The notes under the pieces are model-generated. The model had not been told where the DNA came from. It saw only the letters and a list, made by a program, of their open reading frames with translations, and searched no databases. Shown here piece after piece: positions 52,790-60,225 of a DNA stretch of 64,000 nucleotides. Numbering within the stretch: position 1 is the stretch's first letter; every line of letters begins with the position of its first letter. The position numbers were made by a program, and so were the translations under genes. Origin of the DNA: JAUILH01 sp965230535 (GTDB lineage: Bacteria; Bacteroidota; Bacteroidia; Flavobacteriales_D; JAUILH01); assembly GCA_965230535.1 (NCBI GenBank), contig OZ246009.1:868001-932000 (forward strand). Reading direction: 5' to 3'.

Positions 52790-53536
52790 TTACTCTTGCA
52801 AGTAAGATAGTAATCTAAGAAATTCAAGATACAACCAAATGATTGTAACCAGAAGGGCCATTCCACCAACCCATTCCATGGCTTTTGGTGCGCCTTGTTG
52901 AACTGACTTTTCAATCATGTCAAAATCCAATAAGAAGGATAAAGCGGCTACAACAATAATCACGGCAGATATACCAATTGCAATAGGACCTCCATCGTGC
53001 ATAAATGGAATGTTAATATCGAAGAATCCAAGAATCCAGGTAGTAAGATATAACAGCATAATGGCTCCAATTGCCACTGCCATAATCATCTTAAACCTTT
53101 CGGTTACCTTAATCAATCCACTTCTGTAGATCGCCAGCATCAAAAACAAAACTCCAAAAGTGAGTAGAGCTGCTTTAAAGATGATGCCATCAAATACAGA
53201 TTCGTAGGCAACGGATACCACTCCAACCAACAAACCTTCAACTAATGCGTAAAGTGGTGCTGTAATATGCGCTACTCTTGGGTTTTTGTAAGTGTAAAAT
53301 ACAAGACCTGCCCCTACAATCATAGTGACAAAAAGTGCCCCATATAAAGATCCACCCAAAGAGGCCATAAAACGCCAGCTGGCAAAAGCCGATACAATGG
53401 TAATTGCCAATAAAATCAGGGTTTTGTTAACCGTTCCCTGAACACTCATTCTTTCTGCTCTATCTCCCGAAAGGTTGTCGATGACGTCATCGTTCCACAT
53501 GGGATTCGAACTTTTTCTGCTTCCAAATAAACTCAT
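52790..53536 (-). CDS. Bax inhibitor-1/YccA-family membrane protein
   Basis: A 248-residue inner-membrane protein with about seven hydrophobic helices. The family is recognised by the order of segments and by FLLDFDMIEKSVQQGAPKAMEWVGGMALLVTIIWLYLEFLRLLSYL, where the two acidic residues correspond to the proposed calcium or proton gate of BI-1 proteins. The N-terminal 40 residues are soluble. It lies 28 bases downstream of a zinc peptidase gene on the same strand, so the two are probably co-transcribed. A role in membrane protein quality control is known for E. coli YccA. Confidence 0.88.
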   Translation of the reverse strand: MSLFGSRKSSNPMWNDDVIDNLSGDRAERMSVQGTVNKTLILLAITIVSAFASWRFMASLGGSLYGALFVTMIVGAGLVFYTYKNPRVAHITAPLYALVEGLLVGVVSVAYESVFDGIIFKAALLTFGVLFLMLAIYRSGLIKVTERFKMIMAVAIGAIMLLYLTTWILGFFDINIPFMHDGGPIAIGISAVIIVVAALSFLLDFDMIEKSVQQGAPKAMEWVGGMALLVTIIWLYLEFLRLLSYLQE

Positions 53537-53564
53537 AATTCTAATTTAATGTTTTGTGTATTAA

Positions 53565-54308
53565 TTAATCGTCGCTGCCCAGCAACATCATTACCCAATA
53601 GAGTAATTGCGCTACAGCTGCCAATGCGGCTACTACATAAGTCATAGCTGCCCATTTCAAAGCGTCTTTAGACATGGCATATTCGGATGAGGTCACAACC
53701 CCTTCTTTCTGTATCCATGCAAGTGCTCTTTTACTGGCATCAAATTCAACTGGTAAAGTAATCAGCGCAAACAAAGCCACCACCGCATTCATTGCAATGA
53801 TAATGTACAGCACTTCTGTTAATGGGTAAGATGAATAAAGGAATGAACTACCAATGGCTACCCCCATCATTAACATAGGCATTACAGAACTTACAATGTT
53901 TGTAATTGGCACCATGGCAGATCTGAATTTAAGCATGCTATATGCGGTGGCGTGTTGTACCGCATGACCACACTCGTGGGCCGCTACTGCTGTGGCAGCC
54001 GCATTGGCCTCATCGTGAACCGCTCTACTCAAATTAACCGTCTTTTTCATAGGATTGTAGTGATCAGTCAATTCACCGTCTACGCAAATTACTTTTACGT
54101 CATTCAAACCATGATCGTCCAACATCTTTTGCGCAACTTCACGTCCCGTCATTCCAGACACCAAAGGTGTTTCAGAATATTTTTTGAACTTACTTCTCAG
54201 CCTGTTCCCAATATACATGCTTATTAGCATAAATACACCTGCAATAAGCATGGGGAAAATGTGGACTTCAGTAAAGCTCAACAATAACTTAATCTCCATA
54301 ATATTCAA
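53565..54308 (-). CDS. YugP-type membrane zinc metallopeptidase
   Basis: A 247-residue membrane protein with an HExxH zinc motif in AVAAHECGHAVQHATAYS (near residue 112-118). Hydrophobic segments lie at about 15-35, 128-150, 155-180 and 220-240. It belongs to the neutral zinc metallopeptidase family represented by Bacillus YugP. Its start (54308, or ATG 54299) overlaps the end of the PTPS gene by 20 or 11 bases, so they are coupled. Substrate unknown. Confidence 0.85.
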   Translation of the reverse strand: MNIMEIKLLLSFTEVHIFPMLIAGVFMLISMYIGNRLRSKFKKYSETPLVSGMTGREVAQKMLDDHGLNDVKVICVDGELTDHYNPMKKTVNLSRAVHDEANAAATAVAAHECGHAVQHATAYSMLKFRSAMVPITNIVSSVMPMLMMGVAIGSSFLYSSYPLTEVLYIIIAMNAVVALFALITLPVEFDASKRALAWIQKEGVVTSSEYAMSKDALKWAAMTYVVAALAAVAQLLYWVMMLLGSDD

Positions 54309-54711
54309 TGTAATTATTCTCTGTTTCTACTATTTTAATACAATGCAAGGTGCATCCCAAATTCTCTATATCTGCATGAATCTCATCCCAAATAGCAAGT
54401 GCAATGTTCTCAGTACTTGTCAGTTTCCCTTCCATAAAAGGTACGTCCAGATTTACATTTTTATGATCCAACTTATCGATGACCTTCGTTTTTAAAAGAT
54501 CTCCAATTTCTTTTAGATCTGCCACAAAACCTGTTTCCTGACTCACCGTACCTTTCACTGTAACGAACAACTCATAATTGTGCCCGTGCCAGTTAGGATT
54601 CGCACACTTTCCAAAAGTGTCAAAATTTTGATCCTCACTCCAATCGTGGCGCCACAGTTTATGCGCAGCGCTAAAGCGTTCTCTTCTGGTGATATGTACA
54701 ATTCTTCCCAT
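54289..54711 (-). CDS. 6-pyruvoyl-tetrahydropterin synthase-family enzyme
   Basis: A 140-residue T-fold enzyme. The zinc ligands are in RFSAAH and WHGHNYE. The cysteine motif is C-x5-HGH (KCANPNWHGHNYE), the spacing of mammalian PTPS, whereas bacterial QueD has C-x3-HGH. So the product may make 6-pyruvoyl-tetrahydropterin rather than, or besides, the queuosine precursor. Conserved LDHKNVNLD and TSTENIALAIW motifs are present. A TATATTTG promoter box precedes it. I leave the gene unnamed because queD versus ptpS cannot be decided here. Confidence 0.88.
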   Translation of the reverse strand: MGRIVHITRRERFSAAHKLWRHDWSEDQNFDTFGKCANPNWHGHNYELFVTVKGTVSQETGFVADLKEIGDLLKTKVIDKLDHKNVNLDVPFMEGKLTSTENIALAIWDEIHADIENLGCTLHCIKIVETENNYIEYYGD

Positions 54712-54716
54712 CTATA

Positions 54717-54724
54717 CAAATATA
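54717..54724 (-). promoter_or_regulatory. Candidate promoter -7 box (TATATTTG) of the PTPS operon
   Basis: Read on the minus strand, TATATTTG fits TAnnTTTG and ends five bases before the PTPS ATG at 54711, implying a very short leader. No clear -33 element is seen. Confidence 0.4.
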
Positions 54725-54815
54725 CTAACGATTCAATTAGCTACCTTTGGAAAATCAATAAACAAATTCACTGCCAATTGAGAATAAATGTCAATTTGGC
54801 AGAAACGCAGTAAAA

Positions 54816-55781
54816 ATGATAGTAATTACAGGTGCAGCCGGGTTTATTCCAAGTGTTTTAGTGACAAAATTGAACGAAGAACGTTTCTATGATTTAGTGT
54901 TGGTAGACGATTTTTCTAAGACGGAGAAAGCAAAAAATTATGAAGGGAAGAAATACCGCTGTTTGGTAGATAGAGAAGAGTTTCCTGAGTGGTTGAGAGA
55001 AAATCAACGTTTGGTTCAGTTCGTTTTTCATCTTGGAGCAAGAACAGATACTACTGAGTTTGATGTGGAATTGTTCAATAAACTCAACCTGAATTACTCT
55101 AAGGAAGTCTGGAATATCTGTGTGGAATTTGGTCTTCCGTTGGTATATGCGTCTTCGGCAGCAACCTACGGTTTGGGAGAGCATGGTTATAAAGATGATC
55201 ATGAAGTGGTTGACAAACTAAAGCCGCTTAATCCTTACGGGGACTCTAAAAACGATTTTGATAAATGGGCGCTTCAGCAAGAGCGTAAGCCTTATTTCTG
55301 GGCTGGACTAAAGTTCTTCAATATCTACGGTCCTAACGAATATCACAAGGGCAGAATGGCATCTGTGATTCTTCATGCATTCAGACAAATTCAAGCTACG
55401 GATGGTATGAAGTTGTTCAGATCGCACAATCCTGAATATAAAGATGGAGAACAGTTAAGAGACTTTGTGTATGTTAAAGATGTGGCTGAAGTCATGTACT
55501 TCCTGATGCATCATAGAAAAGATTCCGGAATCTATAATTTAGGAACCGGACAAGCCAGAACTTTCCTGGATCTTACAAGAAACACTTTTAAGGCTCTGGG
55601 CAAGGAAGAGAACATCTCATTTGTAGATACCCCTGAAGATATCCGAGATAAGTATCAGTATTTTACTGAAGCTGATATGGGAAAATTGAGGTCAATCGGA
55701 TACGATAAGCCATTTCATACTTTGGAAGAGGGGGTAGAAGATTACGTCAAAAATTACTTGGTTCCGAATAAGGTTCACTAG
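54816..55781 (+). CDS. hldD: ADP-glyceromanno-heptose 6-epimerase
   Basis: HldD epimerises ADP-D-glycero-D-manno-heptose to the L form for LPS core synthesis. The 321-residue SDR protein has VITGAAGFIPSVLVTKLN at residues 3-20, HLGARTDTTEFD, Y-x-x-x-K in NPYGDSKNDFDKW, and FFNIYGPNEYHKGRMASV, all family marks. Oddly, the third glycine of the usual GxxGFIG fingerprint is replaced by proline (codon CCA at 54847-54849). A two-base change is needed for Gly to Pro, so a simple sequencing error is unlikely. It might affect NADP binding or mark a variant subfamily. Confidence 0.88.
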   Translation: MIVITGAAGFIPSVLVTKLNEERFYDLVLVDDFSKTEKAKNYEGKKYRCLVDREEFPEWLRENQRLVQFVFHLGARTDTTEFDVELFNKLNLNYSKEVWNICVEFGLPLVYASSAATYGLGEHGYKDDHEVVDKLKPLNPYGDSKNDFDKWALQQERKPYFWAGLKFFNIYGPNEYHKGRMASVILHAFRQIQATDGMKLFRSHNPEYKDGEQLRDFVYVKDVAEVMYFLMHHRKDSGIYNLGTGQARTFLDLTRNTFKALGKEENISFVDTPEDIRDKYQYFTEADMGKLRSIGYDKPFHTLEEGVEDYVKNYLVPNKVH

Positions 55782-55819
55782 TCAAGCAACATCTTGAGTT
55801 TGATTTCGTCTATTGAGAG

Positions 55820-57484
55820 ATGAAACACTTGTATATCCTAATTTGTTTATTGTTCTGGATGGGCACCACTATTGGACAAACCCATGAGGATGAATGGATT
55901 TTTGGATATAATAACCACGTGTCATTTGCTACCGGAACCGCCACAAGTGTGGGGTGGGGACCTGTGTACACCGAAGAGGGAAGTAGCTCAATTAGTGACA
56001 AAAATGGAGCTTTGTTGTTCTCAGTTCAGGGAAACAATGTGTTTGATAAGAATGGAACACCTATGGCAGGTGGAAGTGACTTGAAAGGAAGCACGAGTTC
56101 CACTCAAAATTCCCTCATTGTGCCCTTTCCCGGAGATGAAGATGATCGCTTTTTTCATGTGTTTACAGTATCTGCACAGAACGATTATTGGTTACCAATC
56201 AAACATACCGGTCTGGAACATGCAGTCGTAGACATGCAAGCAAATAGCGGACTTGGAGAGGTCATAGCACCTCCTCAGGAGCTGATTCCGTTTGTGGCAG
56301 AAAAAATTCATGCCACCTGGCATGCCAACCAACGAGATGTATGGGTGGTTACACACTTAATGGGGAGCAATGGTTTTTACGCCTTGCCCATTACCTGCGA
56401 AGGGTTGGGAGAACCGGTTTTCAGTTATACCGGAATTAGTCATTTAACAATTGCAGAAAGTATATCGGCGCAAGGAGCTTTAAAAATTTCTCCAAATGGG
56501 CAGAGAATCGCATGTACGCATACACCTGCTGATCCCGTAAATTTTGGTAGACCTGAGACCTATCTTGAAATTGGAACTTTTAATAATGTAAGTGGTCAGG
56601 TTGAAATTACCGATACCATCATCAAGACTCACCCTAGTTGGCAGGGAGCGATGGGTTATGGTGTGGAGTTTTCTCCTAACAGCAATTTGTTGTATTGGTC
56701 AATAGAAAAAGCATCCTCAGACTTGTATCAATATGATGTAAGTGCTGCTAACATTGCGGCTTCAGAATATTTGGTGTCTACAGAGAATCCTTCTGTTGCT
56801 TCTTTGCAGTTGGCGCCAAATGGGAAAATTTATGTGTCTCGATTGTCTGGTAGTACACAGCTTCATGTCATTGATAATCCTGATGGAGTGGGAGCTGCTT
56901 CCCAATATAGTTTTAATGGACCTACAATAAATGGCTACTTAACACATGGTTTGCCTAGTAATTGGATGTTTCCCTATCCAGATCCTCAACCTAAGCTTGA
57001 TTATGATACACTTGAGATTTGTAAAGGTCATGTTGAGGTATTACATGCCAACGACAGTCTGGGGAGCCGTTTGATATGGAACACAGGTAGCACTCAAGCT
57101 TCAGAAACAATTAACCATCCTGGTATTTATTGGGTAACACAATCTGCTTGTCCCTTTGATACCAGCTATTTTGTAGTGGAAGAATCAGAAGATTGTATCT
57201 GTGATGTTTACTTACCTAATGCTATGACACCAGATGCAGATGGAATCAATGATCTGTTTGTACCTCTTAGCGATTGTGAGTTAATCGATTTTCATATGAC
57301 TATTTATGACAGGTGGGGCAACATAGTCTTTGAATCACATAACATTTCAAATGCCTGGGATGGAACAACCAAGAACGGCACGTTTAAAACGGATGTGTAT
57401 GTGTGGAGACTGTCCTGGAAAGCCTATGATGATGGTGTTTTGAAAGATCAAACCAAGCTGGGACACGTAACTGTACTACGGTAG
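55820..57484 (+). CDS. T9SS type B (gliding-associated C-terminal) surface protein
   Basis: An exported protein of 554 residues. A signal peptide (ending GTTIG or GQ) precedes a domain of about 380 residues with propeller-like phrases (ISPNGQRIACTHTP, EFSPNSNLLYWSIEK, QLAPNGKIYVSRLSG). The C-terminal domain starts near CDVYLPNAMTPDADGIND and ends LGHVTVLR. It is the type B (CHU_C) sorting domain used for SprF-dependent T9SS export. It faces a convergent TPR gene with four bases between the stops. Its function is unknown; homologues are cell-surface proteins. Confidence 0.88.
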   Translation: MKHLYILICLLFWMGTTIGQTHEDEWIFGYNNHVSFATGTATSVGWGPVYTEEGSSSISDKNGALLFSVQGNNVFDKNGTPMAGGSDLKGSTSSTQNSLIVPFPGDEDDRFFHVFTVSAQNDYWLPIKHTGLEHAVVDMQANSGLGEVIAPPQELIPFVAEKIHATWHANQRDVWVVTHLMGSNGFYALPITCEGLGEPVFSYTGISHLTIAESISAQGALKISPNGQRIACTHTPADPVNFGRPETYLEIGTFNNVSGQVEITDTIIKTHPSWQGAMGYGVEFSPNSNLLYWSIEKASSDLYQYDVSAANIAASEYLVSTENPSVASLQLAPNGKIYVSRLSGSTQLHVIDNPDGVGAASQYSFNGPTINGYLTHGLPSNWMFPYPDPQPKLDYDTLEICKGHVEVLHANDSLGSRLIWNTGSTQASETINHPGIYWVTQSACPFDTSYFVVEESEDCICDVYLPNAMTPDADGINDLFVPLSDCELIDFHMTIYDRWGNIVFESHNISNAWDGTTKNGTFKTDVYVWRLSWKAYDDGVLKDQTKLGHVTVLR

Positions 57485-57487
57485 GGG

Positions 57488-58648
57488 TTACTCGCCATAT
57501 TGGATTTTTCGAATTTTGTCTTTTGTTTCCTTAAGCTTGTCCATCATTTCCAGTGTTGCGTAGATGTCTTTCAGCGCAATTAATGCAGATAAATCTGTGG
57601 GGTCGATGGCATGGGCTTTCTCCATATACTCCAGACTTTTTTTGTAAAGCTCAGAACCTTCTTTCTGATATTTATCGTACAAATCTTGTTCATCAAGATC
57701 CAAATTATTGGCTTTCATTTTGAGTTTGCTTCCTTTGGTGTAATAGTAAGCTCCGATATTGTAGGTTGGTTCAAAGTAATTAGGGTCAAGCTCGATGGCT
57801 TTATTATAGTCCGCCAAAATTTCTTTTTCCGGTTTCTGAAGTTTTTCTGCCAGTCCGCCACGAACCGCATAAAGCGTTTTGTTCGAAGGCTGCATCTTAA
57901 TGGCTTTAGTTGCCAGAGCATAGGCACTTTCTACCTTGCCGTTGCCCAGATCAAAATTCAATTGAGTAAAAAGAAAATCGAGATTATCCGGATACTTAGT
58001 TCTTCCGTCCTTTAACCATTTTTCAGCATTGTCCAGGTCGTCTAGTCTTTGGTATACGTATATAATATTGCTATACATGGTAACCTCTTTATAGCCAATC
58101 TCAATACATTTTTGGTATGTTTCAATAGCGGCTTTGTAATCCCCAAGATTTTCATTACTCAAGCCAATATTAACCAGCGCAAGAGAGTCTGTTTTGCCCA
58201 GATCAGCTTGTCCGTCATAACACGCTTGAAAAAGATCTCTGGCCAACTTGAAATTCTTGTCGTTGTAGCTGGAAACACCATTGTTCAAGGCCATGTTCGA
58301 ACTAAGATCAAGTCTTCTGTGTAAATCTTTTTTGTCGATTTTTTTCTGATTTAGAGTCAACACCTTCCTGTATGAAGTTACGGCAGTAATCAGAGCTTCA
58401 TTTTTCGTTTTTTCCGAATATTTACCAGTATTGTCAAGCGCAATGCTCTCATATATTTTGCCACGATAAAGCCAGGTTTTGGCTCCATCAGAAGTTTTTG
58501 GATGTTTGATGGCATCTTCAATATCTGTTTTAGCTTCTTCAAGTTGTTTGTCTAACCAGTGAGAATAGGCAGACACTACTTTACCGGGTTGGCATATGGA
58601 CACCTGTCCAAAAAATAATGTGGACATCAAAATCAGTAATGCTCTCAT
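57488..58648 (-). CDS. Exported TPR protein
   Basis: A 386-residue protein with a signal peptide (MRALLILMSTLFFGQVSICQ) and TPR units through most of the sequence, for example GLSNENLGDYKAAIETYQKCIEIGYKEV and ADYNKAIELDPNYFEPTYNIGAYYYTKG. It is probably a periplasmic or outer-membrane scaffold. It lies 10 bases after a MerR-like gene on the same strand, so it is likely co-transcribed with it. No enzymatic domain is seen. Confidence 0.85.
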   Translation of the reverse strand: MRALLILMSTLFFGQVSICQPGKVVSAYSHWLDKQLEEAKTDIEDAIKHPKTSDGAKTWLYRGKIYESIALDNTGKYSEKTKNEALITAVTSYRKVLTLNQKKIDKKDLHRRLDLSSNMALNNGVSSYNDKNFKLARDLFQACYDGQADLGKTDSLALVNIGLSNENLGDYKAAIETYQKCIEIGYKEVTMYSNIIYVYQRLDDLDNAEKWLKDGRTKYPDNLDFLFTQLNFDLGNGKVESAYALATKAIKMQPSNKTLYAVRGGLAEKLQKPEKEILADYNKAIELDPNYFEPTYNIGAYYYTKGSKLKMKANNLDLDEQDLYDKYQKEGSELYKKSLEYMEKAHAIDPTDLSALIALKDIYATLEMMDKLKETKDKIRKIQYGE

Positions 58649-58658
58649 GACGATAGTT

Positions 58659-58997
58659 TTATTTAATGTTGGCCTTCAACTCCAATAAGTATGCCTTAAT
58701 TTTTTCCAGCTTTTCTATCGCCTCAGTGGTTTTGCTCACATCATCCGGATTGCCTTTTAGTTTCATTTTGGCGCCTTCAAGAGTGAATCCACGTTCCTTA
58801 ACTAAATGGAAAATTACCTTGAAATTCTCAATGTCCTTATTGGTGAACATTCGATTTCCTTTGGCATTCTTTTTAGGTTTAATGATGTCAAATTCTTTTT
58901 CCCAAAATCGAATTAGGGAAGTTTTAACATCAAACATGCCTGCCACCTCTCCGATGGAGTAGTATAATTTTTGTGTGGGACGTTCTTTATAAGGCAT
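58659..58997 (-). CDS. Small MerR-family regulator
   Basis: A 112-residue DNA-binding protein. The N-terminal MerR helix-turn-helix is LYYSIGEVAGMFDVKTSLIRFWEKEFDII (residues 11-39), followed by the wing KPKKNAKGNRMFTNKDIENFKVIFHLV. The C-terminal helix (about 80-112) is the dimerisation coil. There is no metal- or drug-binding domain, as is common for short Bacteroidota MerR proteins. It lies 10 bases before the TPR gene and 89 after the M23 peptidase gene. Target unknown. Confidence 0.85.
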   Translation of the reverse strand: MPYKERPTQKLYYSIGEVAGMFDVKTSLIRFWEKEFDIIKPKKNAKGNRMFTNKDIENFKVIFHLVKERGFTLEGAKMKLKGNPDDVSKTTEAIEKLEKIKAYLLELKANIK

Positions 58998-59086
58998 GTT
59001 AGAATTTTATGCCATGAAAATACAAATCCGATGGCACAATTACCACAAGATGAAAAATAATTATCAAGAAATTGATTTTAAGAGAT

Positions 59087-60100
59087 CTAACTCAACGCGT
59101 AAGTTGCCTTAGAAGCAATCTCAATCACACGCTCGTATTCTTCCGGTGTGAGATCGTTATAGAAATAGTGAACAGGATCAACCGGCTTGTAATAGAACCT
59201 TCCCGTTGCCGGATCTTTAATCTTCTTTCTCACTTCATAGTGTAAATGAGCTCCCGTTGATACACCTGTGTTCCCCACAGTGGCAATTACCTCACCTCTT
59301 TTCACAACCTGTCCCTCTTTTACTTTGAATTCGTGGCAATGTGCATAGTAAGTTTTGTAACCAAAACCATGATCAACAATCACGATTTTACCATATCCAC
59401 CCATCCAATCAACTTTTTCTACCACGCCATTTCCGGAAGCATAAATATCAGTCCCGGTTGGTGCAGTCATGTCAATACCTGTGTGCATTTTAGGAATGTG
59501 GTATACGGGGTGCATCCTCATACCAAAACCAGATGCAATTCTGGTTAAATCCTTATTCGCTACTGGTTGAATAGAAGGAATCGCCATCATCATGTCTTGT
59601 TTGGATTTGGCCAGTTCTTCTATTTCATCATATGATTTTGACTGAGCGTAAAGTACGCGCTTCACAGAATCTATTCGAATGGCAATGTCCTTAAGAATAT
59701 CGTCTGTAGAAAAATTACTGTAATCCTTGAAGCGATCGCTTCCTCCAACTCCCAGAGTTCTTAAATGCTCAGGATATTCATCCATTCCGTAAGTCACTCT
59801 TAGCAAATTCTTATCTCTTTCCTTCAAATGCTCTAAAACAGCAATCATCTGATCGAGTTTCTGTTCCTCAACAATTTTCTTGTAGTTATCATAGTCGCTT
59901 TGAAGTGATCTTAGATCAGCAGCCTGGTCTCTTTCCTTTTGTGTAGAAAAAGTACTGAGGGCAATGGCTCCACCAGCTACCATCAATAAAACTGCAGGTA
60001 ATACAACCAATGTGATGCGCCAGATCTTATCTCTGGTGCTTAATTTCGCTTCTTCGTAACTGAGCGTCTCGGGGTTATATTTGTATTTGATTTTTGACAA
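59087..60100 (-). CDS. Membrane-anchored M23 (LytM) peptidase
   Basis: A 337-residue protein with one transmembrane helix (about 30-52: LVVLPAVLLMVAGGAIAL), a periplasmic coiled coil (about 55-150) and a C-terminal M23 domain. Zinc motifs are HTGIDM and HLHYEV, and the domain has GNGVVEKVDWMGGYGKIVIVDHGFGYKTYYAH. It cleaves or activates peptidoglycan hydrolysis. The start is TTG at 60100: no in-frame ATG precedes it before a stop, and MSKIKYKYNPETLSYEE resembles the N termini of Bacteroidota homologues. A promoter box lies at 60133-60140. Confidence 0.88.
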   Translation of the reverse strand: MSKIKYKYNPETLSYEEAKLSTRDKIWRITLVVLPAVLLMVAGGAIALSTFSTQKERDQAADLRSLQSDYDNYKKIVEEQKLDQMIAVLEHLKERDKNLLRVTYGMDEYPEHLRTLGVGGSDRFKDYSNFSTDDILKDIAIRIDSVKRVLYAQSKSYDEIEELAKSKQDMMMAIPSIQPVANKDLTRIASGFGMRMHPVYHIPKMHTGIDMTAPTGTDIYASGNGVVEKVDWMGGYGKIVIVDHGFGYKTYYAHCHEFKVKEGQVVKRGEVIATVGNTGVSTGAHLHYEVRKKIKDPATGRFYYKPVDPVHYFYNDLTPEEYERVIEIASKATYALS

Positions 60101-60132
60101 ATCAATTGCATTTTCTCCCGTCTAAGGGGAGA

Positions 60133-60163
60133 CAAATTTACGGAAAAGACCTAAATTTGCAAG
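60133..60163. promoter_or_regulatory. Divergent promoter pair for the M23 peptidase and alaS genes
   Basis: TAAATTTG occurs on the minus strand (complement of 60133-60140) and on the plus strand (60152-60159). For the minus promoter a TTG at 60162-60160 lies 19 bp upstream of the -7 box, within the known TTTG/N17-23/TAnnTTTG arrangement. The plus box lacks a clear -33. The alaS ATG is about 65 bases downstream. Confidence 0.5.
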
Positions 60164-60225
60164 CTTTTCAGGATCACAATGGATCATGGAGAATAAGATT
60201 TAACAACTCTTAACAAGAAACCAGG

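Noticed and set aside
55794..55817. TTGAG pair before the type B T9SS gene as a further LytTR site
   Set aside because: Spacing is 19 bp, the AGAA core is missing in the first copy, and no LytTR gene is near.
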